Below are positions 23,282 through 35,314 of a DNA stretch of 64,000 nucleotides, in pieces. Position numbers and translations under genes: made by a program. The stretch is taken from assembly GCA_944472135.2 (NCBI GenBank), contig OX235270.1, forward strand, positions 121,783,842 through 121,847,841, written 5' to 3'. Positions within the stretch are counted from its first letter, which is position 1. Each line of letters opens with the position of its first letter. The notes below the pieces were generated by a model. It ran no database searches and was not told the DNA's origin. It saw nothing but the letters and a program-made list of their open reading frames with translations. Origin of the DNA: Trichobilharzia regenti. Lineage: Eukaryota; Platyhelminthes; Trematoda; Strigeidida; Schistosomatidae.

Positions 23282-25095
23282 GTCAAGAAATATAATGATT
23301 GCTGGAGGCTGGTAGGAGTGACTATGTTCTAGAATCTGTCGAAGGGTGAATATATGATTGATACACCCTCTTCCTGGTCTACAGCCTGCCTGGTTCTCTC
23401 GTGTTTGTGCCTCCCGAGCACCACTTAGTCTACGCGTGATTATTGAGCCTAGGACTTTAGATACTATATTAGTCAAGCTAATCCCTCTGTGATTATCACA
23501 GGAAGACTTGTCTCCCTTCTTGTATATGGGTATAATCAGTGACTTACACCAACCCGACGGGACTTCCTCTGATTCCCAGACGCTGCCTAGAACCTCAGTT
23601 AATGCAGACAGTAAACTGTCTCCACCGTACTTAAATAGCTCTGGAGTCATTCCATCGGGTCCCGCTGCTTTGCCTAGTTTCAGATTGGTGACAGCTTTAG
23701 TAACCTCATTTAGGGACGGAGGACCTGTGTCTATATCCCATTCAGGGAGGTGTTGGATGTTCGGCATGTTGAGCGTGGCTGTAGGCCAACTGAATCGCTG
23801 CTCAAAGTGTTCTCTCCAGCGGTCCAGTTACCTGTCCTGGGAGCTAATTATGTTGCCATTGTTCTCAGAGATTGTTTCACTTTTCGTTTGCCTTTTACCA
23901 CCTGTTTCGCTGATAAGTCTAAATAGTTGTTCGGTGTTACCAATCGCCGATGCCTTTTCCATCTCTTTCGCTTTTGTCGCCTATCACTGTTCATGGTTAT
24001 TACGAAGATTTCTTGTTAGTTTGCTTTTAAGTGGCTTTCGCTCTTCATCATAATCGGAGCTTACCAGAATTAGTCTTCTTGCGTCGATCTGTTCGGATGA
24101 GGCGGTAGAGATCCAATAGCTCTTACTAACTTTTGGTTTTAGCTTATTAACAGCTTTTATAGCTGTATCTACAGCTAACTGTATGTTGTGCCAGGCCACC
24201 TCAGAGGAAGTCCTGCTGTCGACCTCAGGCACTCGTTTCGCTATTTCTTCCTTAAATAGGGGCTCAGACTCTCGATCTAGTTGGGGACGTAACTGTTTTG
24301 CTGTCGTCAATTTCTTATGTCCGTTTAGTCGTAAGCATAAACGTGTCCGAACCGGAGCGTGATCAGAGTCTACGCACGTGTTCCAGAAGGAGCGACAGTC
24401 TTCTACTGACACTCGCCAACGATACCCTATGGCTATATGGTCTATCTGAGACCAGCGTTGATTTGGTGATGGAGGTCGCCAGATTACACAATGTCTCTCT
24501 TTGTGCCTGAAGTTAATGCTGACTAGGAACAGATGATTATCTGAGCGAAAGTGTAGAAGACGATCACCGTTGTCGGTTCGTCGGCAGGAAACTCCATATG
24601 TACCACCTACATACTTCTCAGTCTGGCACAACTTCCCCACTTGGGCATTGAAGTCGCCTGCTTGAATTATTATATCTGAGCGTTTTGCTTTTTGCAGCAA
24701 GTTAGGCAGTTTCAGGTAGGAATCATCCTTTAGTTCATCCGAACTGCGGTTTGTTGGGGCGTAAGCGAAGACTACGAAAAGACGACGACGGGTAATGCGT
24801 TCTTCTAAGGAACCTATTCAGATGTAGACAGCATAGCTGGAAGGCTGGTCATCCGTGGAGAACACGTTACTGCTGTTGCATCCCTCTTCCTTAGCAGTAT
24901 GACCTCACCCACAGATCGCCAGCATAGTGTAGAAGATGTTCTTACACTATGACGGTAATTGCTTTTAGTGTAATCGGTATCCTAACAATCTTCCTGGCAT
25001 GGTAGGACCTGCAAGAACAATAGTTCCAGCCAGTGTAGTTTGTTGGGTCATTGTGATATGCAAGCCCGACCACCACGTCAAGGTAGCAGCTATCG

Positions 25096-25920
25096 ATCGG
25101 GAATTTATTCATCACGTATATAGACGTGATTTTGGGTTTCGGTGCAATATATCTTAGGAATTCATACAGGAGTTAGCGTGATTATCAATTATGGACGTCA
25201 GTGTTTAAGGTAGTTAAAGTGAACCAGATTAAATGACTAATATTTGTGTATAAACTTGCCACTCGCTTAGTATGTAACTCCACACTAATTTGCTTATTGA
25301 AAATATCACATAGCGAAACGGTTTTACTTAGTGGATGAAGTTTTGAACATAACTAACTGTTTATAATCACATCAATCGAAATCACACAACTGCGAAACTT
25401 AAGTTTTACAGTTCTCTTTACTCCTTTTCATTTGTCCTAGCGGCAGTAGAATTATGCGAATGACCGGGACAGGTGTTGAATCATTCCTCTTGTATGTATT
25501 TTCACTTCATTTTATACATAATGCTTCCGTTATCAATCTCTCCCTCCACCACGTTATCTTACACTTTAAGCCTTTACAAACTAAATTATTCTGCCTAATG
25601 ATCTCCACACAATCCTATAAACGAAATAATTAGTTCCCAAATGAGTTTTTGAGTGTGAGTGACACTTTTCTTACTTGTGAAGAGTCTTGCGTAAGAGTTC
25701 AATAGTATTCTCTTTGTGTGACAGAGCTACTGACTTTTAAATTTTAAGTACTAAAGTTTCTCTTATATGTTTTTTTCCCATGGGTTTTCTTTGGCCTAAT
25801 TTAGTTCTTCTGACTTTTCAATCAAATACTTTACTAATTCTACTTACACTGGTTTCGACTTAGAATGAACAGAAATCTACATATTAGTTTAATTGTGTGA
25901 TATATCTAAAAACAAAAGGT
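25096..25920. other. intron 5, no recognised feature
   Basis: AT-rich non-coding sequence between the RTE-1 leader and the next repeat. Confidence 0.45.
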
Positions 25921-26135
25921 TTCTGTTGATATTATATTAATTCTAAATTTAAATTTTGGTGATCAAGGTAAGTTTTGTAACGGACGTCACTAGCATTTCG
26001 ATACAAGCAAATATCCATTATAATGAAGGTTTTTGTATTTCCCAATGAATGAAAAACAAGACGATATTGTTTTGTTTACTGACGTTTCGCTATTTACTGC
26101 TAATAGCTTTATCAAAGTATTATTCAAGCAAATAT
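25921..26135 (-). repeat. repeat terminus plus hairpin-GAAACGTC motif
   Basis: 25921-25982 is a third copy of the CGTTACAAAACTTACC... terminus found in the 290-bp insertions. A separate motif lies at 26081-26117. On the minus strand it has a perfect 6-bp hairpin GCTATT/AATAGC with a 7-nt loop, directly followed by GAAACGTC. Confidence 0.55.
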
Positions 26136-26379
26136 CCTTTACAGTCTGAAGACAATCAGTATTACATCTGTCCTCCCAGGCATTTTATTTGTAGTAAATG
26201 CAAATATATTTTATACCTCTAATTGCACACCTGAAGTCTATTGAATTTTTTTCCCTTTAAAAAAGGACTGCGATTTTATGTATGGAACACCTTCATTATG
26301 CATTTCTATGATTTATAAATTAATATCCACTTCGTTTTCTATATTTTTCTTGAACAATATACCAAACTGTGTATCCTAG

Positions 26380-26477
26380 AAATGAAAAGTGCCAAAGAAA
26401 TGCCATTCTGTTTTCGTTGGTTGCTAATTCATTTTAAAAGAGAATTTTCCTACAATGATACTATGGTTTTATGGGAG
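26380..26477 (+). CDS. TBC1D15: TBC gene, exon 6
   Basis: The acceptor is gtatcctag and the donor GTATGT. It reads EMKSAKEMPFCFRWLLIHF then KREFSYNDTMVLWE, matching the highly conserved FCFRWLLIRFKREF core of the TBC domain. It ends in phase 0. Confidence 0.92.
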
Positions 26478-27951
26478 GTATGTTTCATTGTTACATTTAT
26501 AATAATTGTTGATTAATTATTGTCAACTAATCAATACTAAGTATAGAATTGTGTGGATTATCTCTCCTGCTTTGAAAGAAGACAGCAAGCATTATGATAT
26601 GACGATCATTTAATGTCTCTTATGAATATCTATCAGTTATCATGCGCATTCTGCGCATTCTTACATTTAATATTGTATTACAGTGAAGAATAATGTTCTG
26701 ACAATAATTAGCTTCGTGACCACACATCACGTCTAAGAATAGACAGCTAACAAGCTACTTTTGCACCATACAGTGATCTGTTTGCGTGTTTTTTTCAGCA
26801 ACCAATAGTTACTGTGCAATCGTGATTTGTTCATCTATGAAGTATGGATGTTGAAGATGTGTTCGCTGCACTTTTCGTCTGTTAGACTAACTTTTGCTCC
26901 CGACTTGCCATTGGTTTTACTTGTTTCAAGAATGCTGTACAAACCCTTGTAAAGTTAGGAGGTATTCTGAGTTGGAAACGTTTTGATTCCTGCACAACTC
27001 CGGGGCTGTTTGCATTATTCACGTTTGAGTCAGTATCAATTCATCCACTTTACTTTATTGTACACTAACTAAAGATTCATACAGATTATGTTTATCTCCA
27101 CTGGATATGATTGCTTCAGGATACCATTTCAGACCTTATAAGTTGAATGACAATAACTCCTAGATGACTTGCAAAACTACTATCAGTGTAAACCAGTAGT
27201 TTTCAGCAACCAGCTGAATACATATTTAAGATTGTGGAGCTAATTTTGACAAAATATTCTGCAACATCGGCACCGATTTCAACCTGATGAAAATTTATTG
27301 TCACCGGAAATGTGATTCGGTTGGCTTATTTGCATTTTGAATTCGCAACTGGATATGAACTTTGTGGACTTCCAAGATGGATTTTGCACCGTCGATACAT
27401 TTCAGATAGTTTCAGCAAAGGTGGGATTAGGAAGGGAGGCTGGTAGATGTCGCCGAGTCATTTTTGTGTGTACACTGAGTCGGTAATTTACAGCAGTAGT
27501 GGCAATAATATCATATATAACAACGTCACTTACCATCTAGTACTGCGCCAACTTATTCATACAGTTGGGTAGTGCTCAAGGAGAATTATTGTGGGATCAG
27601 TCTTTTATACTTAATCCTGTTAATGATCAAATGTGAAACCACCTAAAAGTTAAAAAAAGTGATAATCTCCATAATACTGTGAGGTGATTAACTGCATGTA
27701 TCTGTGTATGAATTTGAATAGTATTAATGATGTTACAGTTCGAAGTGTTTAAAGGGATGACTTTGAAGTCCATTTTGAGATTACTGTTACGATGGGTGTT
27801 TTTCTCATCACTGTGTTACTGTCGTAGAATTTTTATCATTTGGATTTTAGAACAGACATTTCTGTCGAGTAACGGACTGAAGTCTATGCGTGTTTAGTCA
27901 CTTTCTCGTAGGATTTCACGACTTCGAGTATTTTCTTCCATTCTCATTTAG

Positions 27952-28068
27952 GTAATTTGGACAGATTATCGTACAAAAAATTTCCATATATTTTTCGCTG
28001 CTGCTGTGCTATTAATGCAAAGAGATAATATAATGAACAAGAAATATGATGCAAATAGTATATTGAAG
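27952..28068 (+). CDS. TBC1D15: TBC gene, exon 7
   Basis: The acceptor is ttctcatttag and the donor GTAATT. It has 39 codons reading VIWTDYRTKNFHIFFAAAV then LLMQRDNIMNKKYDANSILK. The family equivalent is the WTELPCTNFHLLLCCAILESE helix. It ends in phase 0. Confidence 0.88.
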
Positions 28069-28424
28069 GTAATTTTGACCTTATTCAAATGTTTTACTAT
28101 TATTTATATTATTCGGACATAGTGAAACATTGACACGATATACTACACCAGATCTGAAAGTATTTTTTTTTCATTTTTACTTGTAATGACTGATGGGTTG
28201 GTTAACAGTACTGTGGTGATGTGAATGACAGAATTTGTAGAGCGGTTGAACTTTTATTATTCTACCAAGTCAACGTCCATTGTGGGCAATTTAGGTTATT
28301 TTATTGAAAAATAACCAATTCAACTTTTGAAAATAAGGCCAACATTACAATTATTGAAAAAAGGCGATCCAGACTATGGCTTATGTTGATGCTACTGTTG
28401 TTACAAACAGCTTAACGGTTTAAC

Positions 28425-29120
28425 TATCTGATTGACTTGTCAACGTAGAACTTCACACAGAAGGTCAGTAGTTCAAGTTACCACACAGTATATATAGCAC
28501 ACAAAGGTGAAGCAAATAATTCAGGAGACTATAATGAACTGAGATGTATGGGAAAGATAATAAGTAAGTGGAAAGTAATGAGACTTTAATGGATCTTATA
28601 GTTCAAAGAGAGTGAATAAATCTGCAGCGTCGAGAACAGTTTTGAGCCATATCACCAAGACTGTAGTCATTCGTTCTTACAGCGTGGTTCTCCCCAGCTA
28701 CACAGTCTCCATCTCCTTACGTGGTTCAAGCCAACAGACGTCATGAACTGGTGCTGAGTTTTGGAAAATTCGCATGTGATGTAATTAAGAACACATAAAT
28801 CAGCAAATGGCTCTGTTTTGATAACTTCACTTCAAACCTGTACATTAATTTGGGGTGGGAAGGGGTTCTACTTAAAATGTTGACTGACAACAGAGGTCAG
28901 AGGTTATTGTGTCATTTCGTTCCTAACTGACAGTGCACACGTCCTCTGATAGATATCTGTCTACTTTGGGGATGACATAAGTTGGCCAATGGTACATGAA
29001 GCTTTCGTGTCCGTGCTGTGAGATTTCGTCAGAACTCAATTGATTACGTCTGGTGCGTCGTGTGAAATAAGTGAGGTGGCCAGTCAGTGACCTGATAGTT
29101 TGATTCTTTATTGTTATTTC
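28425..29120 (-). mobile_element. RTE-1 3' fragment, antisense
   Basis: It opens cttgtcaacgtagaacttcacacagaagg, then gcacacaaaggtgaagc, gaataaatctgcagcgtcgagaacag and gatagatatctgtctac, the order seen in other RTE-1 copies. An internal deletion is likely around 28790-28900. The minus frame 29147-28923 keeps SDEIS, part of the RTE thumb region. It lies in intron 7. Confidence 0.75.
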
Positions 29121-29509
29121 ATATTCACACCCTCCAGCCTTCCACATAGATACAAGTCTACAAAGTGACCAACAGGACTTACTCAGTTGTTAAGACCGCA
29201 CTTGTCAAGCAATATAGACTGTGAGCAACAGTTAATTCTGCTTGTTTAAGACGTAATCAATTATATTGTCTCGTAATCTAGTCTGACGTGGAGAATGCGA
29301 CGTATAACCTTGTAACTCAATTGGTCTACTGTTAGCTTTATATAATACAGTTGTAATATCATTTGTTAATATATTCCAATTTTTTCTCATTCATCAATGT
29401 TTACCATATTTATATATCAAGTGTAGTATAATATTCTGTCGCATAAAATAATCAATACGAGTATCAGTGTACTGTGCTGTATTGTATCTGCGATTTTCTC
29501 ATTCCGTGT

Positions 29510-29985
29510 CGGATGACTAAGTTTCAATGTAGAACTTGGTACAAAGTGTAGCATTTGAAGTTGGCACACTCTATGTAGCACACAGAGGTAGAGAAAAAGC
29601 AATTCAAAAGAACTATAATCAGCAGAAATATATGGGAGAAAGGATGGTAATATGGAAAGACATGAGGATTTCATTATGAAGGGGAATACATTTTTGCCGT
29701 TTAGAACGGTTTTGAAGTGTATCACCGATAGTCTCCAACCATCAGTTCTTAGCCTCCTGAGGACTGTAACCAGAGAGTGGCTCAAACCAACTGTCAACGA
29801 TTTCATGGATTGATGCCGAGTATTAGTTTTACCACTCCTAGTTCTTTTCCAACCTAATCTTGTGCTAGCTAGCATTGCTGCTTGAGGTAGGCGATGGCGT
29901 GGTGTGCGCAACATGTGCCCTAACCATCTCAGTCTATGTAATTTCACAATGTCATCGATTGACTTCAGTGTATGATGCATTTACC
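29510..29985 (-). mobile_element. RTE-1 3' fragment, antisense
   Basis: The minus frame from 29980 reads IDDIVKLHRLRWLGHMLRTP, HRLPQAAML and RLGWKRTRSGKTNTRHQSM, the RTE C-terminal tail. The 3' UTR block gtagcacacagaggtagag follows. It is close to the terminal TBC exon (84 bases from the acceptor region). Confidence 0.85.
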
Positions 29986-30068
29986 TAACCGTGCAACTGA
30001 AATAGTTTCTACTTAACTGCTTTTCTGCTTTCTTCTTCTCCTCCTCCTCCTCGTCCTCACCAACTTAG

Positions 30069-30406
30069 CATGTGAATGAATTATCAATGAAATTCCACTA
30101 GAAAAATCCCTTAATTATGCTACAGCTTTATTGTCTCAGTTAGAACGAATTTCCGATTCTTTACCGAAATCCGTACGTAATGTTATCGATGGACAGTCGT
30201 TGGCGATGACTAGACATGTCAATGAATCAAAACAGAAAGGAATCAATTGTTCAGATCCATCGTCTATGTACGACTATTCGCCGACACTATTAAATGAAGA
30301 ATTAGAGGTGCTGATGGATAATGAAATGTATGATCCTAATAAAGATTTGACTAATCAGTCTATATTAATGATACCTTCTGATACTAATAGACAGTTTTTT
30401 CAGTGA
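30069..30406 (+). CDS. TBC1D15: TBC gene, terminal exon 8, with an apparent one-base frameshift
   Basis: A pyrimidine-rich tract with (TCC)n at 30026-30060 leads into the acceptor caacttag (30061-30068). The exon opens in the expected phase 0 with HVNELSMK, the family's HINELSMK block. It then meets TAG at 30099-30101. One more A in the AAA run at 30090-30092 would put it in the frame that stays open to TGA at 30404-30406. That frame continues LEKSLNYATALLSQLERI, then a Ser/Asp/Asn-rich tail ending NRQFFQ. The tail is not conserved with vertebrates as far as I can tell. No AATAAA was found close downstream. A homopolymer assembly error and a real allele or pseudogene lesion are both possible. 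Confidence 0.8.
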
Positions 30407-32618
30407 TTTTAATGAATTAACTAAGTTTATTATTATTATTATTATTCGAAACCAAGTGCATTATGTTATGGGATAGCAAGTCATAATGTTTGCAGTGTAT
30501 TATTCTTTTCTTTTTAATCAGACTCATTATTTATTACAGAACTTATGTAATGTATTTCACACACCATATATATGTCCCCATCATTTATTGACTAAAATGA
30601 TTATCATTCAACACCTTGATTACAAACTGAATTGAGCAACTTGAGTTATGTTTTGCGAAATATTATATTACTTCTTGTATCATTTTGATTTTGCTTGATT
30701 GTTTTAGTTACAAAGTCGGTTTTTCTATTTGCCAAAGCGAAACATAGTTTTCTGAACACTTGTCTACTTATCGCATTGATATTTGTAAGCATACATATGA
30801 AGGTGACAGAAATCTCAGACTGTTTTTCTGAGCTGTGGGATGAGATGTAGGCTGTGATTTTTAAGACGCTAGGTAAGAGTCAGAGTTTGGAGCTTCTGTC
30901 AAGTGACGTGGGATAATCCACAGTATCAGGTATCTGTTCATCCCTTAATGTCGATGTTCCGATCAACACCACTGTCTGTCTGTTGGATTGTTGTATTATT
31001 TCCCACACATTTTTGTTGTCTGAAGTGTCTTAATATTTCGGTTCTCTGCTGGTTTTCCGAAAAGTGACAACTTGGACTTATCACGTTGGTTTGTCCTTAC
31101 ATCTGTGTTTTAAGCATGAGTGATCGTATGCATACTGTTGTTGTATTTTGCTTAGCTTCAGTGATCGATGCAATCTTAGCCTAGTCATCTGGAGTTTCTC
31201 CCACTAAGCTATGAAGTCTCTTTTCATTTAATATTTTAAAACAAGAAATATTATGAGACTTCGTTCAGATATTAAGTCTCCACATGACTTGTCAAGCTGA
31301 GTATTTGATACATGTGATAATTTATATGAAATCACAACTTTTCAATACATAGAGTTGGAGACAGGTACATTAAGATGTGAACAAGTTACTGGGAAGTTTT
31401 GCGTCTAATAGATGCTGGGTTAAGAGTTCATTAGTAGATATGGATTAACGTCGGTGCATTATATCATGTGTTATCAGTTAGGTGGACATGCATCGGAAAC
31501 CGCAATGTATCCAGAGGTATTTTCAACACAAGGTGACTACCCCATTCAGGGAGAAGTCATCACAGCTGATTGTTTTAGGGGATGTGTATTTATGCGAATG
31601 AGAAAAGAAAAAGTGGTGAATACACAATATGGACCAGTGGTCAGGTGGAGAAATAGTAGAGTTGGACATATTCAAAGCACCACGCTCTGACGCATTGAAT
31701 ATCACGATGTTACTTTGACAACGTGTCAGATTGTTCACCAGAGGCAATCAAGGTAAGGTTAGGAACCGTAGTTACCAGTCATCCAAATTGTGCGTATAGT
31801 TTACGGTGGTAGTGGTGTTTTTTAACACTTATGGGGCAGAAGTGACCAGTGTCTGATAGGTAATTTCAAACATCATTTTGGGAGTTGATAAAAGATCATG
31901 AATGCGTGCTTAATATACGTGTTAAGTCTCAGTTAGTGTTTCGATTTACCGTAGCGGTTGTATTGACTTTCTATTAATTGTTCGCCTTTTTGATACCCGT
32001 AGGTGGTGGTACCCAACCTTCTTCCAAATCAAACAACTCAGTGAAGAAATAATGTAGTTGCTAATTTTTATGTGAATTGATTGATTTACCAGAGAACTGA
32101 AAATTATGTAGTTGAAGTGCTTTGAGCTCGCAGGTTGAAACACGTAAGTGCAAGTATTAATTGCGTAGAACCAGCTTTCATAAGACCGTCGATAAAAAAT
32201 TGCTTATCAGAATCAGACTTCCACATCGACAAACAACACTAGGACGGTGTCCTTTTCTCTCTGCAGTTCACGTATGACAAACTTTTCATTTAGCTTTCTG
32301 GGCGTCTACTATTTCCTCAGTCTTAATCATTCAGAATATGAGGCTTCTTGTTCAACAATGATACAGTTATGAGAACTGAATTGTGCTTCGAAAGTCATCC
32401 AGTTATAAAAACTCAATTATTGATTCACATCAAAAAACATCTTTAATATGCAGTTCCTTACATAATGGATGTTGAGTGGTGCAGTTCTACGCTTACTATT
32501 AGCTAACGGTAGTAGAACACTGACTGAGTGTTGGACCGTGTGTTTTTTCATGACACAGTTCCAGTCTACACCCATGTTGGTAATAGATTTCCCAGTAGTG
32601 ACCACATAGTGGTACTCC
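30407..32618. other. downstream of the TBC gene, mostly featureless
   Basis: A (TTA)n tract lies at 30426-30448. No AATAAA close to the stop, and no recognisable coding region. The frame at 31454-31690 (78 codons, + strand) has no family I know. Confidence 0.45.
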
Positions 32619-32860
32619 GCTCTCTGCATTTCTCACCACTAAATACAGGAAACAAACGAGATTCAGGGGGCATGATATATCGGAGTTAGAAACATACAGA
32701 CTGGGGATTAGTCCAAGAAGTCATTCGACTCTGTCAGTGGGATAACTATTTTACCACTGACTCCCTGGAGGCTGTAGTGTCCCTATTTTGCAGGACTGTT
32801 ACTTTTTTTCCTAGATACTGTTGCTCCTAAGAAAATAGTGAAATTAGGTAGACACCAGGC
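32619..32860 (+). mobile_element. CR1-B LINE fragment, first copy
   Basis: It matches 36595-36835 at roughly 94% identity by eye (tttctcaccactaaatacagg, agtcattcgac...actgtcagtggga, actccctggaggctgtagtgtcc). It ends exactly where RTE-1 sequence begins. Confidence 0.8.
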
Positions 32861-35314
32861 CCCGACCGAAAGCTGTTACCTTGACGTGGCGGTCTGGCTT
32901 GAACACCGCGACGACCCAACAAGCTATACTGGCTGAGACTTATGTCGTTTGAGGTCCTACCATGCCAGGTTTGTTTGGATAGGGGTTAGACAAAAAGCAG
33001 CTACCCAATCCAATACTATGGTTCAAACAAATTCACAAAATATCATGCCGGATCGGTCGGGGCCCGGATTAACAACGACTGCGCTTCCTGCTGCCGTGTC
33101 AGAGGGCAGAAATGATAAATATGTTACTGAGACACACCACACAAAAAAGAACAAACAGAAACAGCTCGCTTGTGACCGGCCTCAAGTAGTTGTCCCCCGG
33201 CCTCTGCGGTCACGCAACCAACTTCCACTGTGTGGGCAGCCGGGAAGTAACAACCGCCCATACACACTTCCATAAGCACAAAAAACCTTCCTGAGCATCA
33301 CTCTTCCTTACTCACATCACCTTCCTCATCTTGCTTCCCTACTACAGTTAGCACTATTCTGTTGCTAGTGAGTCATTTTCGCTTCACTCTGTGTTCACAA
33401 ACAACGGTGAGAGCCATAGAAACACCCCAGATAGCCTTTTATAGCCACGTCGCCAACTTCATATAGGAGCTTTTCACGTCAGGACCCTCTGCCAAATCGA
33501 ACAACAGGCATCGCTGGCAAGAACTCTGGAATCTCGAGCCATGGATGTATGTTGTATTTCGGAGACACGCATACAAGACCCGAGTGTGGTTGTTCACTTG
33601 AACTCACCGGGTCAACAAGGTGGATCTGCGAAATTCACCTTAAGGGTGTCAGGAGACCCGTCAGCTAGCTCTCGAGGACGCGCAGGTGTAGGGATATCAC
33701 TGAGTGTTAGGGTGGTAGTCATATCTTGACTGAATCCCAGTAGATAGTCGAATGTGCGCGGTCCGTCTGAATGGGTCCCTTAAAAGAAGGAAAGGCGGTG
33801 CTACCCCTCCTTGCCTTATCGTAGTCTTCGCTTACGCCCCAACAAACCGCAGTTCGGATGAACTAAAGGATGATTCCTACCTGAAACTGCCTAACTTGCT
33901 GCAAAAAGCAAAACGCTCAGATATAATAATTCAAGCAGGCGACTTCAATGCCCAAGTGGGGAAGTTGTGCCAGACTGAGAAGTATGTAGGTGGTACATAT
34001 GGAGTTTCCTGCCGACGAACCGACAACGGTGATCGTCTTCTACACTTTCGCTCAGATAATCATCTGTTCCTAGTCAGCATTAACTTCAGGCACAAAGAGA
34101 GACATTGTGTAATCTGGCGACCTCCATCACCAAATCAACGCTGGTCTCAGATAGACCATATAGCCATAGGGTATCGTTGGCGAGTGTCAGTAGAAGACTG
34201 TCGCTCCTTCTGGAACACGTGCGTAGACTCTGATCACGCTCCGGTTCGGACACGTTTATGCTTACGACTAAACGGACATAAGAAATTGACGACAGCAAAA
34301 CAGTTACGTCCCCAACTAGATCGAGAGTCTGAGCCCCTATTTAAGGAAGAAATAGCGAAACGAGTGCCTGAGGTCGACAGCAGGACTTCCTCTGAGGTGG
34401 CCTGGCACAACATACAGTTAGCTGTAGATACAGCTATAAAAGCTGTTAATAAGCTAAAACCAAAAGTTAGTAAGAGCTATTGGATCTCTACCGCCTCATC
34501 CGAACAGATCGACGCAAGAAGACTAATTCTGGTAAGCTCCGATTATGATGAAGAGCGAAAGCCACTTAAAAGCAAACTAACAAGAAATCTTCGTAATAAC
34601 CATGAACAGTGATAGGCGACAAAAGCGAAAGAGATGGAAAAGGCATCGGCGATTGGTAACACCGAACAACTATTTAGACTTATCAGCGAAACAGGTGGTA
34701 AAAGGCAAACGAAAAGTGAAACAATCTCTGAGAACAATGGCAACATAATTAGCTCCCAGGACAGGTAACTGGACCGCTGGAGAGAACACTTTGAGCAGCG
34801 ATTCAGTTGGCCTACAGCCACGCTCAACATGCCGAACATCCAACACCTCCCTGAATGGGATATAGACACAGGTCCTCCGTCCCTAAATGAGGTTACTAAA
34901 GCTGTCACCAATCTGAAACTAGGCAAAGCAGCGGGACCCGATGGAATGACTCCAGAGCTATTTAAGTACGGTGGAGAAAGTTTACTGTCTGCATTAACTG
35001 AGGTTCTAGGCAGCGTCTGGGAATCAGAGGAAGTCCCGTCGGGTTGGTGTAAGTCACTGATTATACCCATATACAAGAAGGGAGACAAGTCTTCCTGTGA
35101 TAATCACAGAGGGATTAGCTTGACTAATATAGTATCTAAAGTCCTAGGCTCAATAATCACGCGTAGACTAAGTGGTGCTCGGGAGGCACAAACACGAGAG
35201 AACCAGGCAGGCTGTAGACCAGGAAGAGGGTGTATCAATCATATATTCACCCTTCGACAGATTCTAGAACATAGTCACTCCTACCAGCCTCCAGCAATCA
35301 TTATATTTCTTGAC

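Larger units (their letters stand above)
22481..24777 (-). repeat. inverted-repeat arm L (2,297 bp)
   Basis: Its reverse complement matches 33819-36115 over exactly the same length, with no gap evident. Translations of all long frames are identical in both arms except one Asp/Glu position (GGD/GGE). That corresponds to a single C/A difference in what I could compare. The arm contains RTE-1 from mid-endonuclease to the thumb, plus the 290-bp insertion. Confidence 0.92.
21668..25095 (-). mobile_element. RTE-1 (SR2-like) element, antisense, longest copy in the TBC introns
   Basis: From 5' to 3' on the minus strand it has the following parts. A leader holds the CGATAGCTGCTACCTTGACG block (25090). 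The end of the endonuclease follows (VVFAYAPTN, GDFNAQVGK, IDHIAIGYRWR, DSDHAPVRTRL; 24780-24380). Then come the linker to 23830 and the RT N-terminal motifs (AAGPDGMTPELFK, IIPIYKKGDKSSCDNHRG, CRPGRGC; 23767-23290). A 290-bp insertion follows, then RQGCPLSPF and EYADDIVLLG (22850-22660), thumb and C-terminus to 22000, and the 3' end. The 5' half of the endonuclease is replaced by divergent, stop-containing sequence (24780-25095). Catalytic residues after the insertion remain, but the ORF is broken by the insertion and frameshifts. It lies in intron 5. Confidence 0.9.
5382..30406 (+). other. TBC1D15: gene model: TBC1D15/17-like Rab GTPase-activating protein, TBC domain to C-terminus
   Basis: Eight exons, bounded by GT..AG introns and with matching phases, spell a TBC domain closest to the TBC1D15/TBC1D17 family as I remember it. 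Proteins of this family stimulate GTP hydrolysis by Rab GTPases; TBC1D15 is known to act on Rab7 in endolysosomal and mitochondrial traffic. The arginine-finger motif I-x-x-D-x-x-R is IDKDVPR in exon 3. The glutamine-finger motif Y-x-Q is GYFQGM at the start of exon 4. Other landmarks are KYLLGYYQW (exon 1), FWKSMSP (exon 2), FRWLLIHFKREF (exon 6) and the HVNELSM block (exon 8). Introns are 2921, 3107, 7811, 1738, 4904, 1474 and 2000 bases and are filled with retroelement relics. The N-terminal exons are not seen in the window. The last exon has a one-base disruption, so the gene is either mis-assembled there or damaged. Confidence 0.87.

Noticed and set aside
23508..24053. 181-codon plus-strand frame, mirrored at 34543-35088
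   Set aside because: It is the antisense shadow of the RTE-1 linker and RT; it appears in both arms only because the arms are identical.
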